Position numbers and translations under genes: made by a program | Assembly: GCA_022843785.1 (NCBI GenBank) | Contig: JALHMZ010000004.1 | Location: 62,001-126,000 of the forward strand | From: Nitrospira sp. | GTDB taxonomy: Bacteria > Nitrospirota > Nitrospiria > Nitrospirales > Nitrospiraceae | DNA length: 64,000 bases | Reading direction: 5' to 3' | Notes under the pieces: generated by a model | Databases searched by the model: none | Told to the model about the DNA's origin: nothing | Seen by the model: the letters and a program-made list of their open reading frames with translations, nothing else | Shown here: piece after piece, positions 1 through 6,955 of the stretch | Layout: every line of letters starts with the position of its first letter | Position numbering within the stretch: the first letter of the stretch is position 1

Positions 1-24
1 CTTTCACTCGGAGTGTAGGCCGCA

Positions 25-660
25 ATGAGCGAGTACCGTGTGCTCCCAGGTCCTGAACACTTTTTACCCCCAGCGGCCGCCAGCATGGGTATCCAGTTGC
101 CGAACCCAGGCGAAGCCCATATCAACGGCGTCATCGCCCCGGAAGAAAAGGCGTACGAGGAAGCCGCGCGGCAATTCCTGATGGCGAAAGTGCCGACGAT
201 TTTCCCCGGCCCGCTGGTCTTATGGGCCTGGAATGAAAAGGCGGCAAAGAAAGCGACCGCCATCCGGCATCTGTACAACACATTGAAGGAATGTGTCCAA
301 CCAGGCCAACATGCGATGCTGATCCCTATGCCGGATTATCGACCCAAATACCCGAAGATCAATCCGGAAGTTGAAATCAATCCCAACCACCCGAATCTGA
401 CGATCTGGCACAACAAAATCGATTGTTGTATGTTTGTCGGCGTGCATTGTCATCAAGCCAATTTGTCGCTGAAAATTATCCGCGGTGGCACCTCGTGCTA
501 TACGATCGCCATGTGCGCGCAAGCCGGCCACGAAGACGCGATGCTGTCGTTCCGCGATGCATCGGTCGAGAAAATCATGAAACTGGCAGATACGATCAAA
601 CGGTTGAAAGGAACAGTCCAACCACGGCTGGAATCAGCCAAGAACGGAGCTTCCAGCTAA
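25..660 (+). CDS. 2-oxoacid:ferredoxin oxidoreductase, fifth (epsilon-type) subunit
   Basis: First gene of a five-gene operon for a pyruvate or 2-oxoglutarate:ferredoxin oxidoreductase. The 211-aa soluble protein has no signal peptide or membrane segment. It does not match the classic alpha, beta, gamma or delta subunits. It resembles the extra epsilon subunit known in five-subunit enzymes of reductive-TCA-cycle bacteria, related to the CODH/ACS epsilon fold (family knowledge). A Cys-Cys pair followed by a CHCHQ-like stretch lies near residues 131-146. The start ATG at 25 is preceded by a GGAG-like motif. The gene upstream, if any, is outside the window. Confident of the operon role because the four following genes are unambiguous subunits; which 2-oxoacid is used cannot be told. 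Confidence 0.75.
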   Translation: MSEYRVLPGPEHFLPPAAASMGIQLPNPGEAHINGVIAPEEKAYEEAARQFLMAKVPTIFPGPLVLWAWNEKAAKKATAIRHLYNTLKECVQPGQHAMLIPMPDYRPKYPKINPEVEINPNHPNLTIWHNKIDCCMFVGVHCHQANLSLKIIRGGTSCYTIAMCAQAGHEDAMLSFRDASVEKIMKLADTIKRLKGTVQPRLESAKNGASS

Positions 661-696
661 AAACCGGAAGCTCAAGACAAAAAGGAGGCTGGATCC

Positions 697-1908
697 ATGG
701 CTACACCCCTCTCAGTTATCGGGACACAGAACAAAAAGGGACAAACGTACACAGATCCCTGGAAGCTCATGAATGAAGCTCCAAGGACCCCGTCGTTCTT
801 TACGGGTTCCGAGGTCATCAAGGAAGCGGTCCGTCGATCCAGCTGCGATGTGATGATTGCCTATCCGATCACTCCACAATCGGAAGCGGCAGCGCTGATC
901 GGCGAATTGTTTGCCGAAGGATATATCGGTGACTATTTCCGCGGTGAGAGCGAATTCGCTGTTATGTCGCAATGCGCCGGCGCGGCGTTCGGCGGTGCCC
1001 GTGTGTTCACGACGACGGCAGGCCCCGGTACGATGCGCGCGATGGAAAACTTCCCGATGTGGGCCGGCGCGCGGCTGCCGATTCAAATGATCGTCACCTG
1101 CCGAGGAATCAATTCGCCGCTCTCGATCCAACCGGACACACTGGAAATTGCCTATCTGCTGAACACCGGCATGCTTGTCTGGCATGCGGAAACGGCGCAA
1201 GACTTTTTCGATTGGATTCTGAAAGGCTATATAGTGTCGGAAGAGCCGGATGTGCATCTGCCTCTCGCGCTCTGCTGCGACGGGTTCTTTGTGACGCACA
1301 CGAAAGACGTGGTGAATCTCACGCCGGCCGACATGTGCTTGCCGCCGTACGACCCCTATCGTTCACCGGTGCCCTGCATGGATATGGAATGCCCGCCGGT
1401 CCGTATGATGCGCGATCCGTTCGTGATGAAGAGCAACTACATCAGCTATGCGACCCACGCGAGCTGGCAGCAGGAAATCTGGGCCGCGATCGAACGTTCG
1501 AGGAAACACTCAATCCATTGGCTGAACGGCCTGATCGACACGGAAAACACCGATGCCGATATTTTGATCGTGGCGTCCGGCACGGCCGTTTCACAGGGAC
1601 GCGAAGCCATTCGCCTCCTGGAAGAAGAAGGCGTGCGTTGCGGGCTCGTCAAGGTGAAAACGCTGCGTCCATGGCCGGAAGAGGAAATCCGCGAAGCGAC
1701 GAAGAACGCCAAGCATATCTTCGTACCGGAGTTCAATGTAACCGGCTGGCTGGCCAAGGAAATCCGCGCCACCATCCCGAACCCGCATCGCGTCCATGCC
1801 GGCCCGCACGTCTGTGGCGGTATGACGATGCCGCCGGAAATCATCGTGTCCGAAATCAAGACGGCCCTCGGGATGAAATCCTTCTCCCTGGCCGGTCGTG
1901 GGAGCTGA
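697..1908 (+). CDS. 2-oxoacid:ferredoxin oxidoreductase, alpha subunit
   Basis: 403-aa alpha subunit of a CoA-dependent 2-oxoacid:ferredoxin oxidoreductase, which reversibly interconverts acyl-CoA plus CO2 with a 2-oxoacid and reduces ferredoxin. The N-terminal pyrimidine-binding domain is clear: AYPITPQSE near residue 52, then a TTAGPG motif near residue 105. The C-terminal domain II has the pattern IVASGTAVSQGREAI. An AAGGAGG Shine-Dalgarno sequence sits about 8 nt before ATG 697, so this start is well supported. It lies 36 bp after the epsilon subunit and is followed by beta. In Nitrospira such enzymes serve CO2 fixation through the reductive TCA cycle (established for the genus). Substrate specificity (pyruvate or 2-oxoglutarate) is not decided by sequence inspection. 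Confidence 0.92.
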   Translation: MATPLSVIGTQNKKGQTYTDPWKLMNEAPRTPSFFTGSEVIKEAVRRSSCDVMIAYPITPQSEAAALIGELFAEGYIGDYFRGESEFAVMSQCAGAAFGGARVFTTTAGPGTMRAMENFPMWAGARLPIQMIVTCRGINSPLSIQPDTLEIAYLLNTGMLVWHAETAQDFFDWILKGYIVSEEPDVHLPLALCCDGFFVTHTKDVVNLTPADMCLPPYDPYRSPVPCMDMECPPVRMMRDPFVMKSNYISYATHASWQQEIWAAIERSRKHSIHWLNGLIDTENTDADILIVASGTAVSQGREAIRLLEEEGVRCGLVKVKTLRPWPEEEIREATKNAKHIFVPEFNVTGWLAKEIRATIPNPHRVHAGPHVCGGMTMPPEIIVSEIKTALGMKSFSLAGRGS

Positions 1909-1962
1909 TCAGCACTGACTTTGAACCGGGCCGCTCCCGCGAGCGACCCTGAGGAGGCCATA

Positions 1963-2871
1963 ATGAGCAAAGAGCGTATTAAAATCTCCGAAGATCTGTA
2001 CGACATCATGCCGTCGGACTATCAGGATCTCGTGAAAAGCGCCACCTACGGCAAGGAAGATCGTGGCTGGAAAGACATCGGTTCCTCCAAGGAACTCATC
2101 GAGCAGCACTCGCTCTGCGCCGGTTGCCCGGAGTCCATGGCCTTCCGCTACATCTTGGCCTCGCTCCCGAACCCGGAAGACACCGTCATGGTCGGCTCCA
2201 CAGGCTGCACCAGCCTGGTGTTCCCCATGGTGGCCGTGCATAACATTCACTCTCTGTTTGGCAACCAGAATGCGATTGCTTCCGGCCTGAAGCGTGCTTT
2301 GAGTGTCCGATTCCCAGGCCGCGTCAAGGATGTCGTCGTCCTTGCCGGCGATGGCGCAACCGTCGATATCGGTTTGGACATGACATTGCAAGCCTGGTTC
2401 AGACAAGAAAAGTTCACAACGATTTGCTTCGACAATGAGCTCTATGCCAATACCGGCGGTCAGGAAAGCGGATTGATGCAAAAGGGGTTTGTCGCCAAGA
2501 TGGCCCCGGTCGGGAAACTGTTCGACAAGGTGCGGCTGCCTGAGATCGCACGCGAGTCCGGTTGCCACTATGTCGTCAATTGCACGGTCAGCAAGCCATC
2601 GCTGGTTGAAAAGGTCATCCGTAACGCCGTCCATGTAGCCCGTGAAATCGGCCCGACCTACCTGCAGCTCTACACGCCCTGCATCCTGGAGATCGGCAAA
2701 AACAGCATGGAAGGGCTGCAAGAGATGCGTGACTCGGAGAAACCGACCGAGCGGTTTGCCTACAAGGAGTACGTCAGCGAGCCGGCCAAGCAATTGCTCG
2801 CCGAATTGGCGGCGAAGGATAAGGAACGGAAAGCAGCTGCCAAGCAGCTGGCGGGCCAGGCATCAGCGTAA
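1963..2871 (+). CDS. 2-oxoacid:ferredoxin oxidoreductase, beta subunit
   Basis: 302-aa thiamine-pyrophosphate-binding beta subunit. A CAGCPES motif (about residue 49) is the usual N-terminal CxxC region. The TPP/Mg2+ site is visible as GDGATVDIG, followed by the DNELYANTGGQESG stretch that is diagnostic for this subunit. The start chosen is ATG 1963, which follows a GAGGAGG sequence at the correct distance; an in-frame TTG at 1921 is less likely. The C-terminus is Lys/Ala/Glu rich. The gene sits 54 bp after alpha and 19 bp before gamma, so it is co-transcribed and its protein forms the catalytic core with alpha. Confidence 0.93.
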   Translation: MSKERIKISEDLYDIMPSDYQDLVKSATYGKEDRGWKDIGSSKELIEQHSLCAGCPESMAFRYILASLPNPEDTVMVGSTGCTSLVFPMVAVHNIHSLFGNQNAIASGLKRALSVRFPGRVKDVVVLAGDGATVDIGLDMTLQAWFRQEKFTTICFDNELYANTGGQESGLMQKGFVAKMAPVGKLFDKVRLPEIARESGCHYVVNCTVSKPSLVEKVIRNAVHVAREIGPTYLQLYTPCILEIGKNSMEGLQEMRDSEKPTERFAYKEYVSEPAKQLLAELAAKDKERKAAAKQLAGQASA

Positions 2872-2890
2872 TCAGACCGGAGGCAGACAT

Positions 2891-3598
2891 ATGATTAAGC
2901 GACGATTGAATATCCGGATGTCAGGTTTGGGCGGACAAGGCGCGGTCACCGCTGCGCATGTCTTAGCCATGGCTGCCAACCGAGATGGTAAATTTTCGAT
3001 CTCCAACCCGTTCTTCGGCGCAGAGAAACGCATGGCGCCGGCAGAGAGTTACTGCCGCATCGGCATCGAACGGATCTACGACCGCGGCGAGCTGGTATTC
3101 CCTGATGTCATTCAGGTCTTTCACCCCCAAGTCATCACCATGGGGAAAAGCTATACCATGCCCTTTTATTCCGGCGTGAAAGAAGGCGGTGTGGTCGTCA
3201 TCAATTCCGCCCAGCCGTTGCTGTCCAATGACGATGTGGAGCGGCTCAAGGACTTGAACGTCGCGGTGTTTTATATCGCGGGCACCGAGTTGGCCATTGA
3301 AGTGGCCGGCACCGAGCTCTCGACAAATATGGCGATGATCGGCTCCGTCTCAGGTATTACCAAGTGCGTCTCGATGGAAGCCCTTGATGGCGCCCTTCAA
3401 GAGCGGTTTGGAAAGAAATTCGTGGCCTCCGGAGGAACCGCCTCCCTGGACGAAGCCATCAAGAAGAAATTCGCCAAGAAGGAAATGCTGTTGGCCAAGA
3501 ACCTGGCAACCGTCAAGGCGGCCTACGAAATCGCCAGCGAATGGGCCGACAAGAACAAAATCGAGTTGCGCATCGGAAATCCGGCTGTTGCGGCTTAA
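2891..3598 (+). CDS. 2-oxoacid:ferredoxin oxidoreductase, gamma subunit
   Basis: 235-aa gamma subunit. It opens with the family signature RMSGLGGQGAVTAAHVLA and has the FFGAEKRMAPAESYCRIG region typical of the gamma domain, which helps bind CoA and organises the complex. ATG 2891 is preceded by CCGGAGG at the right spacing; longer in-frame readings would run back into the beta gene and lack a ribosome site. It lies 19 bp after beta and 21 bp before the ferredoxin-like delta subunit. The gamma family identity is secure. Confidence 0.92.
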   Translation: MIKRRLNIRMSGLGGQGAVTAAHVLAMAANRDGKFSISNPFFGAEKRMAPAESYCRIGIERIYDRGELVFPDVIQVFHPQVITMGKSYTMPFYSGVKEGGVVVINSAQPLLSNDDVERLKDLNVAVFYIAGTELAIEVAGTELSTNMAMIGSVSGITKCVSMEALDGALQERFGKKFVASGGTASLDEAIKKKFAKKEMLLAKNLATVKAAYEIASEWADKNKIELRIGNPAVAA

Positions 3599-3619
3599 GA
3601 GAAGAAGGAACCCACTTGC

Positions 3620-3898
3620 ATGTATAACGTAGCGCAAGTCATCGACGAAAAGTGTACCGCAAAGAAGGGCTGCCGGCTCTGCATCATGTATTGCCCGGAA
3701 GCGAACTGTCTGGACTTGAACAGCACCAAGATGGTGGCTGAGGTCGTGATCGATCGCTGCAAGGGTTGCGAACTCTGCGTGATCGTCTGTGACGCCGCCA
3801 AGCACTTTGCCATCACCATGCAGGCCGTCAGCGCCACCGGGCAGTTGATGACCAAGAAGGGTGAATCGGCGGCGCTGGGGCAAGCCTACCAGGGTTAA
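3620..3898 (+). CDS. 2-oxoacid:ferredoxin oxidoreductase, delta subunit (2x[4Fe-4S] ferredoxin-like)
   Basis: 92-aa ferredoxin-type delta subunit that carries electrons from the TPP site towards free ferredoxin. Two cysteine clusters are visible: C-(x4)-C-xx-C-xxx-CP beginning near residue 13 (KKGCRLCIMYCPE) and CKGCELCVIVC near residues 49-59, consistent with two [4Fe-4S] clusters. The first motif has an unusual spacing, with the Lys-Lys-Gly stretch separating the first Cys from the next. The C-terminal 30 residues extend beyond the cluster domain. It is the last gene of the operon; a strong intrinsic terminator follows 22 bp after the stop. Confidence 0.9.
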   Translation: MYNVAQVIDEKCTAKKGCRLCIMYCPEANCLDLNSTKMVAEVVIDRCKGCELCVIVCDAAKHFAITMQAVSATGQLMTKKGESAALGQAYQG

Positions 3899-3920
3899 GC
3901 AATCGCAGGCTAACACTCGC

Positions 3921-3954
3921 AAAACCCCATGGCGTTCGCGCTATGGGGTTTTTT
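3921..3954 (+). terminator. Rho-independent terminator of the oxidoreductase operon
   Basis: A near-perfect stem AAAACCCCATGGCG / CGCTATGGGGTTTT with a TTCG tetraloop (one G-T wobble) is followed by a run of six T residues. It lies 22 bp after the delta-subunit stop codon. It also contains an in-frame ATG for the next gene, which is therefore not the real start of that gene. Confidence 0.93.
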
Positions 3955-3973
3955 CTTGGGTACGAGGGGACCA

Positions 3974-4243
3974 ATGGAAAACGAAGATAACACAATCGAT
4001 GAATTACTCAGTGAAATTTCCGGCTTGATCACCCTCTACCCCAAAGCCATCGAACGGCAGGCGGCGATCATTCAAGCGACCGGCAAAGACCCGGAGCTGG
4101 TGGACAAGCTCGTCAAAGCAGCCGATACGATGCGGGACAGCGGCAATCTGTACCTGACCTGGGCCAAGCACTACGCCGCCGTGGCCAAAGGCAACACGGA
4201 TGCCTCTTCCGACGAGGACGAGACCGAAGATTTTGACGTGTAG
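3974..4243 (+). CDS. Small acidic protein of unknown function
   Basis: 89-aa soluble, strongly acidic protein (Asp/Glu-rich ends, ending EDETEDFDV) with a helical middle (KAADTMRDSGNLYLTWAKHY). I do not recognise a family. The ATG at 3974 follows GAGGGG; an upstream in-frame ATG lies inside the terminator and would place the start in the loop, so it is rejected. It is a monocistronic unit between the oxidoreductase operon and the tRNA-Asn promoter. Confidence 0.6.
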   Translation: MENEDNTIDELLSEISGLITLYPKAIERQAAIIQATGKDPELVDKLVKAADTMRDSGNLYLTWAKHYAAVAKGNTDASSDEDETEDFDV

Positions 4244-4292
4244 GCGACCTCCTGCCTCGTGGCTTAAACCGCTTCCCATCACAAAACGCTAG

Positions 4293-4320
4293 TTTCCAGC
4301 CTCATAATCTGTGCTACAAT
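4293..4320 (+). promoter_or_regulatory. Probable sigma70-type promoter of tRNA-Asn
   Basis: TTTCCA (4293-4298) and TACAAT (4315-4320) are separated by 16 bp. The -10 box lies 25 bp upstream of the tRNA 5' end. The match to consensus is moderate; position supports it. Confidence 0.5.
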
Positions 4321-4380
4321 ACCTACCGCTCAAACTGAAAACCGTTCCCCGGTAGCTCAGTTGGTAGAGCAGCCGGCTGT

Positions 4381-4936
4381 AAAAGTGAGGGAACCGGTGG
4401 CTGAGCGACGTTCATACGCGGATCGTCGCAACTATCTGATTGATGCTGTGCGTAAACGGCGGAAGGCCGTGCGGCAGAAAGCGTTAGCCTACAAAGGCGC
4501 ACGCTGTCAGAGATGCGGCTATGACCGATGTATGGAGGCACTGGAGTTTCATCATCTAACTTCTTCCCGGAAGGATTTTGGAATTTCCAGCAAGGGCTAC
4601 ACGCGGAGCTGGGCGAAAATCCGAGAAGAACTAGATAAGTGCATTCTCCTTTGCGCAAACTGCCACCGAGAAATCCACTCTGAGTTGCAGCCTCCACGGG
4701 AAACCGTGGTTGAAACTTCGGGTGAATTCAGGGAAGCCGTCCCCGCTCGTGCGGAACGGGAATCCTGAGCGAAGCCTGCCGAACGGTCCATCACCGTGAT
4801 GGTGTACGCAGGAACGTGCAGAGACTAGAGGCTGAGGAACCGATCCAATAACGCCTCATCAGCGCCCGACACCCTCCCCTGACGTTCAGGCGGGTGAAGA
4901 GATAGTCCAAGCCCAGTCGAAAGATTGGGGGTCTTG
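4381..4936 (+). ncRNA. Group I self-splicing intron (IC3-like) in the tRNA-Asn anticodon
   Basis: The 556-nt intron begins after a U and ends in G (4936), as group I introns do. P1 can form between exon 1 (GGCTGT, 4375-4380) and the guide GTGGCT (4397-4402), including the required U-G pair at the splice site. Core motifs are readable: P element AATCCTGAGC (4761-4770), R element GTGCAGAGACTA (4816-4827) and S element GAGATAGTCC (4899-4908). GACTA and TAGTC form P7. These motifs match those of the IC3 introns of bacterial tRNA genes (family knowledge). The HNH gene lies between P1 and the P element; its stop codon overlaps the P element. Catalytic activity is inferred. Confidence 0.92.
4385..4768 (+). 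CDS. Intron-encoded HNH homing endonuclease
   Basis: About 127-aa basic protein encoded within the group I intron. A zinc-ribbon/HNH module is visible: CQRCGYDRC, then EFHHL about ten residues later, and CANCHREIH near the end. These supply the metal-binding cysteines and the catalytic His residues. It would cut intronless tRNA-Asn alleles and so spread the intron (homing-endonuclease role, inference). The start is uncertain: GTG 4385 or GTG 4397 both lie in P1, and internal GTG 4448 is also possible; the reading frame is also open into the tRNA exon, which is not a credible start. The stop TGA overlaps the P core element, so translation and folding could compete. Confidence 0.85.
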   Translation: MREPVAERRSYADRRNYLIDAVRKRRKAVRQKALAYKGARCQRCGYDRCMEALEFHHLTSSRKDFGISSKGYTRSWAKIREELDKCILLCANCHREIHSELQPPRETVVETSGEFREAVPARAERES

Positions 4937-6567
4937 TAACCGGCTGGTCGCAGGTTCGAGTCCTGCCCGGGGAGCCAATCTAGCCCAAAACAGGGCACTC
5001 CACCCCGTGGGGTGCCCTGTTTGCTTTCTCCCACCATTTTGGCTACTGCCGCATAGCTGCCTTTCATCACCAGCTGCTTGTCCTGATACCGGATCTCTTC
5101 GACTAAGAGCTTCAGATACTTTTTGCTGAAGATGCGGTCCTTTTCCATGAAGCGCTCGTGCAACGCCGTGGTGAATGCCAGCACCTGCTTCTCTCCCAGA
5201 GCTTCTAACGGCATCTGCTTAAGTCGGCGCAGTCCGGCAATATCAGTCAGCAGCGCTTGCCGTTGGGCTTGCAGTTTATGGGCTCGCTCTGTCAGCGTTG
5301 AGTCCATCGGTAGCAACCCTTTTTCAACCGCTTCGTAGAGCTGCTGGCTTCTCTGCTGCACAAGGTCCAGTTCCTTGGTCAATTGCTTCACTTTACTACC
5401 CTGCGAGGCTTGTGAGTGGCTTAAGCGCTTGCGAAGGCTCTCGACCATGCTGCGGACTCGTGGCGCGGTAAAGACCCGATCAGCCAACGAAGACAGGACC
5501 AGCCGGTCGACCTGCTCAGTCGGCAAATTGCCGCTTGTACAGGTGTCTTTGCCTTTCAAAATCCGATTGGAGCATTTGTAATAGCGATACTTCCCGCCTT
5601 TCCCGGTTGCTAGGGTCATCCCTGCCCCACACACCCCACACTTGAGCAAGCCGGTCAGGAGCGTCGGGCAGTTGACGACGCGCGGCGGGATACGCTCGGG
5701 TGAACGCGAGGCTAACTTTTCCTGCACCGCCGTAAAGAGATCGTCACTGATGATCGGTTCAACCTTGATAAGAACCCATTCGCTCTGAGGTTTGAGACGC
5801 CGAACTGCCACGCCTCGTTTCTCGTACTTGTTGAAACAGTGCTCCCCAATGTATGCCCGGTTGGTCAGGAGGTCATGCACCCGGCCCTTCGTCCACTGCT
5901 GGCCTCGAACCAGGAGGCCTTGCTCGTTGAAATGCGCGGCAATACCATGGACACCCAAATCCTGTCCCCGATGCCCATGCAAGTAGCACTCGAATACCCG
6001 CTTGACCACGACCGCCTCCGGCCCATCGACTTCCAATTGCTTCTTCTTCCCCTTGTTGCCCGGTAGTTCGACCTCCACCGTCCGGTAGCCAACCGGCGGA
6101 CGTGAGCCATTAAAAAATCCTTGTCGGGCATTCTCGCGCATCGCCCGCAGAGTGTGCTTCCCATTCTCTTTGCTCTGGTATTCATCGAATACGCTGAAAA
6201 TCCGGCGGATCATTTCGCCGGAAGGGTCATCACTGGTCTGTTGCGTGATGGACAGCACACGAACCCCGAACCGTTTCAAGTTTCGTTCGTACAACCCAAA
6301 TTCGAGAGAATCCCGAAAGAAGCGAGAGAGGCTGTGGACGACAATGGCCTCGAAGGGAGAGGGGTTCACGCATGCCTCGGCGATCATACGTTGAAAGACC
6401 GGGCGCCGGTCATCGGTGGCCGAGGCGCCGGCCTCGACATACTCGCTGGCGACAGTGTGACCCTGAGCCTTGCACCAGGCCCGCATCTGGCTCACTTGGT
6501 CCGGAATCGACAAATCTTTCTCCGCCTGTTTCGTCGTGGAGACTCGTGCATACAGCGCCACAATCAC
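4825..6567 (-). CDS. Large serine recombinase (site-specific integrase)
   Basis: 580-aa large serine recombinase. The N-terminal resolvase domain has YARVSTTKQ with the nucleophile Ser near residue 10, and HSLSRFFRD near residue 81. A Recombinase domain (PPVGYR onward), a zinc-ribbon (CGVCGAGM ... YYKC ... DTC) and a C-terminal coiled coil follow. It would integrate or excise the element by double-strand exchange without host factors. The start is GTG 6567 after AGAGGAG. The last roughly 50 residues (with the GQDSNLRP string) are antisense of tRNA-Asn exon 2 and the intron, so the C-terminal tail is borrowed from the insertion site. It is the last gene of a five-gene minus-strand operon. Confidence 0.9.
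   Translation of the reverse strand: MIVALYARVSTTKQAEKDLSIPDQVSQMRAWCKAQGHTVASEYVEAGASATDDRRPVFQRMIAEACVNPSPFEAIVVHSLSRFFRDSLEFGLYERNLKRFGVRVLSITQQTSDDPSGEMIRRIFSVFDEYQSKENGKHTLRAMRENARQGFFNGSRPPVGYRTVEVELPGNKGKKKQLEVDGPEAVVVKRVFECYLHGHRGQDLGVHGIAAHFNEQGLLVRGQQWTKGRVHDLLTNRAYIGEHCFNKYEKRGVAVRRLKPQSEWVLIKVEPIISDDLFTAVQEKLASRSPERIPPRVVNCPTLLTGLLKCGVCGAGMTLATGKGGKYRYYKCSNRILKGKDTCTSGNLPTEQVDRLVLSSLADRVFTAPRVRSMVESLRKRLSHSQASQGSKVKQLTKELDLVQQRSQQLYEAVEKGLLPMDSTLTERAHKLQAQRQALLTDIAGLRRLKQMPLEALGEKQVLAFTTALHERFMEKDRIFSKKYLKLLVEEIRYQDKQLVMKGSYAAVAKMVGESKQGTPRGGVPCFGLDWLPGQDSNLRPAGYKTPNLSTGLGLSLHPPERQGRVSGADEALLDRFLSL
4970..4981. repeat. Island attachment-site-like repeat at the tRNA-Asn 3' end (copy 1)
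   Basis: GGGAGCCAATCT covers the tRNA 3' terminus (CCA at 4975-4977) plus 4 nt. CGGGGAGCCAAT recurs at 10633-10644 and GGGAGCCAATCT at 12962-12973. Each copy is followed within about 10-20 bp by a terminator-like hairpin. Confidence 0.6.
4988..5022. terminator. Terminator-like hairpin just after tRNA-Asn
   Basis: A 16-bp stem (4988-5003 / 5007-5022, one G-T pair) around a CCC loop, with AAA/TTT at its ends. It can terminate tRNA-Asn transcription. It lies inside the C-terminal coding end of the minus-strand recombinase gene. Confidence 0.75.
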
Positions 6568-6571
6568 GGGG

Positions 6572-6718
6572 TTACTCCTCTTCGTTTCGGATCAACAGAA
6601 TGCGTTGGACCAATTCACCGAGAACGGACTCAATCAATTGCACTTCTGCTTCGGTCACATCACCAACATCGCCGTCAAAACGTACAACCAGATCAGCGGA
6701 TACAACATCATGGGCCAC
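6572..6718 (-). CDS. Small acidic protein upstream of the recombinase (48 aa)
   Basis: A 48-codon frame starting GTG 6718 directly after the TGA of the preceding gene (TGAGTG) and ending TAA 6572, 4 bp before the recombinase GTG. The product (MAHDVVSADLVV... ending LLIRNEEE) is acidic and probably helical. The tight spacing on both sides suggests translational coupling. It is too short for usual ORF cut-offs. I do not recognise a family; candidate roles are a recombination directionality factor or a recombinase partner (speculative). Confidence 0.6.
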   Translation of the reverse strand: MAHDVVSADLVVRFDGDVGDVTEAEVQLIESVLGELVQRILLIRNEEE

Positions 6719-6955
6719 TCATAGGCCACCACCTTTCGTGCATGGTGTATTCCGGCCCTGTCCATTCCCTGCCTGCAACCCGAGTTTCCCGTCTAAGAAC
6801 TCCAAATCCCCGACCAGTCCATTCCGACCGAAATGATTCAGCACAACTGTTCTAAATGCCTGAAATTGACTTGACGGCAAGGCGGCCTCAGCGACGAGCA
6901 AGACCTGCCTGACCCGATCATTGACCAACTCGACGATGAGCTCCTTGGTTACCAT
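6719..6955 (-). CDS. Small protein of the integrative element (78 aa)
   Basis: 78-aa protein with a hydrophobic/helical N-terminal half (ELIVELVNDRVRQVLLVAEAAL) and a Gly-rich C-terminus. ATG 6955 overlaps the last codons of the Rep-like gene by 7 nt, indicating translational coupling. It is followed immediately by the 48-aa gene. No family recognised. It belongs to the RHH-Rep-recombinase operon and is probably specific to this element. Confidence 0.6.
   Translation of the reverse strand: MVTKELIVELVNDRVRQVLLVAEAALPSSQFQAFRTVVLNHFGRNGLVGDLEFLDGKLGLQAGNGQGRNTPCTKGGGL

Larger units (their letters stand above)
4346..4977 (+). tRNA. tRNA-Asn(GTT), split by a group I intron
   Basis: Exon 1 is 4346-4380 (35 nt) and exon 2 is 4937-4977 (41 nt, CCA encoded). 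Joined, they give a 76-nt cloverleaf: acceptor TCCCCGG/CCGGGGA with discriminator G, D-stem GCTC/GAGC, anticodon stem GCCGG/CCGGC, loop CTGTTAA, T-stem GCAGG/CCTGC with TTCGAGT loop. Only splicing after T4380 and G4936 restores a 7-nt anticodon loop; it then reads GTT (Asn). The intron sits inside the anticodon, between positions 35 and 36. A standard tRNA search without group I awareness would probably miss this gene or misname it. The tRNA 3' end also seems to be the attachment site of the downstream island. Confidence 0.93.

Noticed and set aside
4371..4380. Calling the split tRNA as tRNA-Tyr(GTA) or tRNA-Thr(TGT)
   Set aside because: These come from unspliced readings of one side; the variable arm is short (not Tyr) and only the GTT join gives a full loop.
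4761..4785. REP-like CCTGAGCGAAGCCTGCCGAA repeat inside the intron
   Set aside because: It is the P core element of the group I intron and follows the IC3 pattern, so it is not a dispersed repeat.
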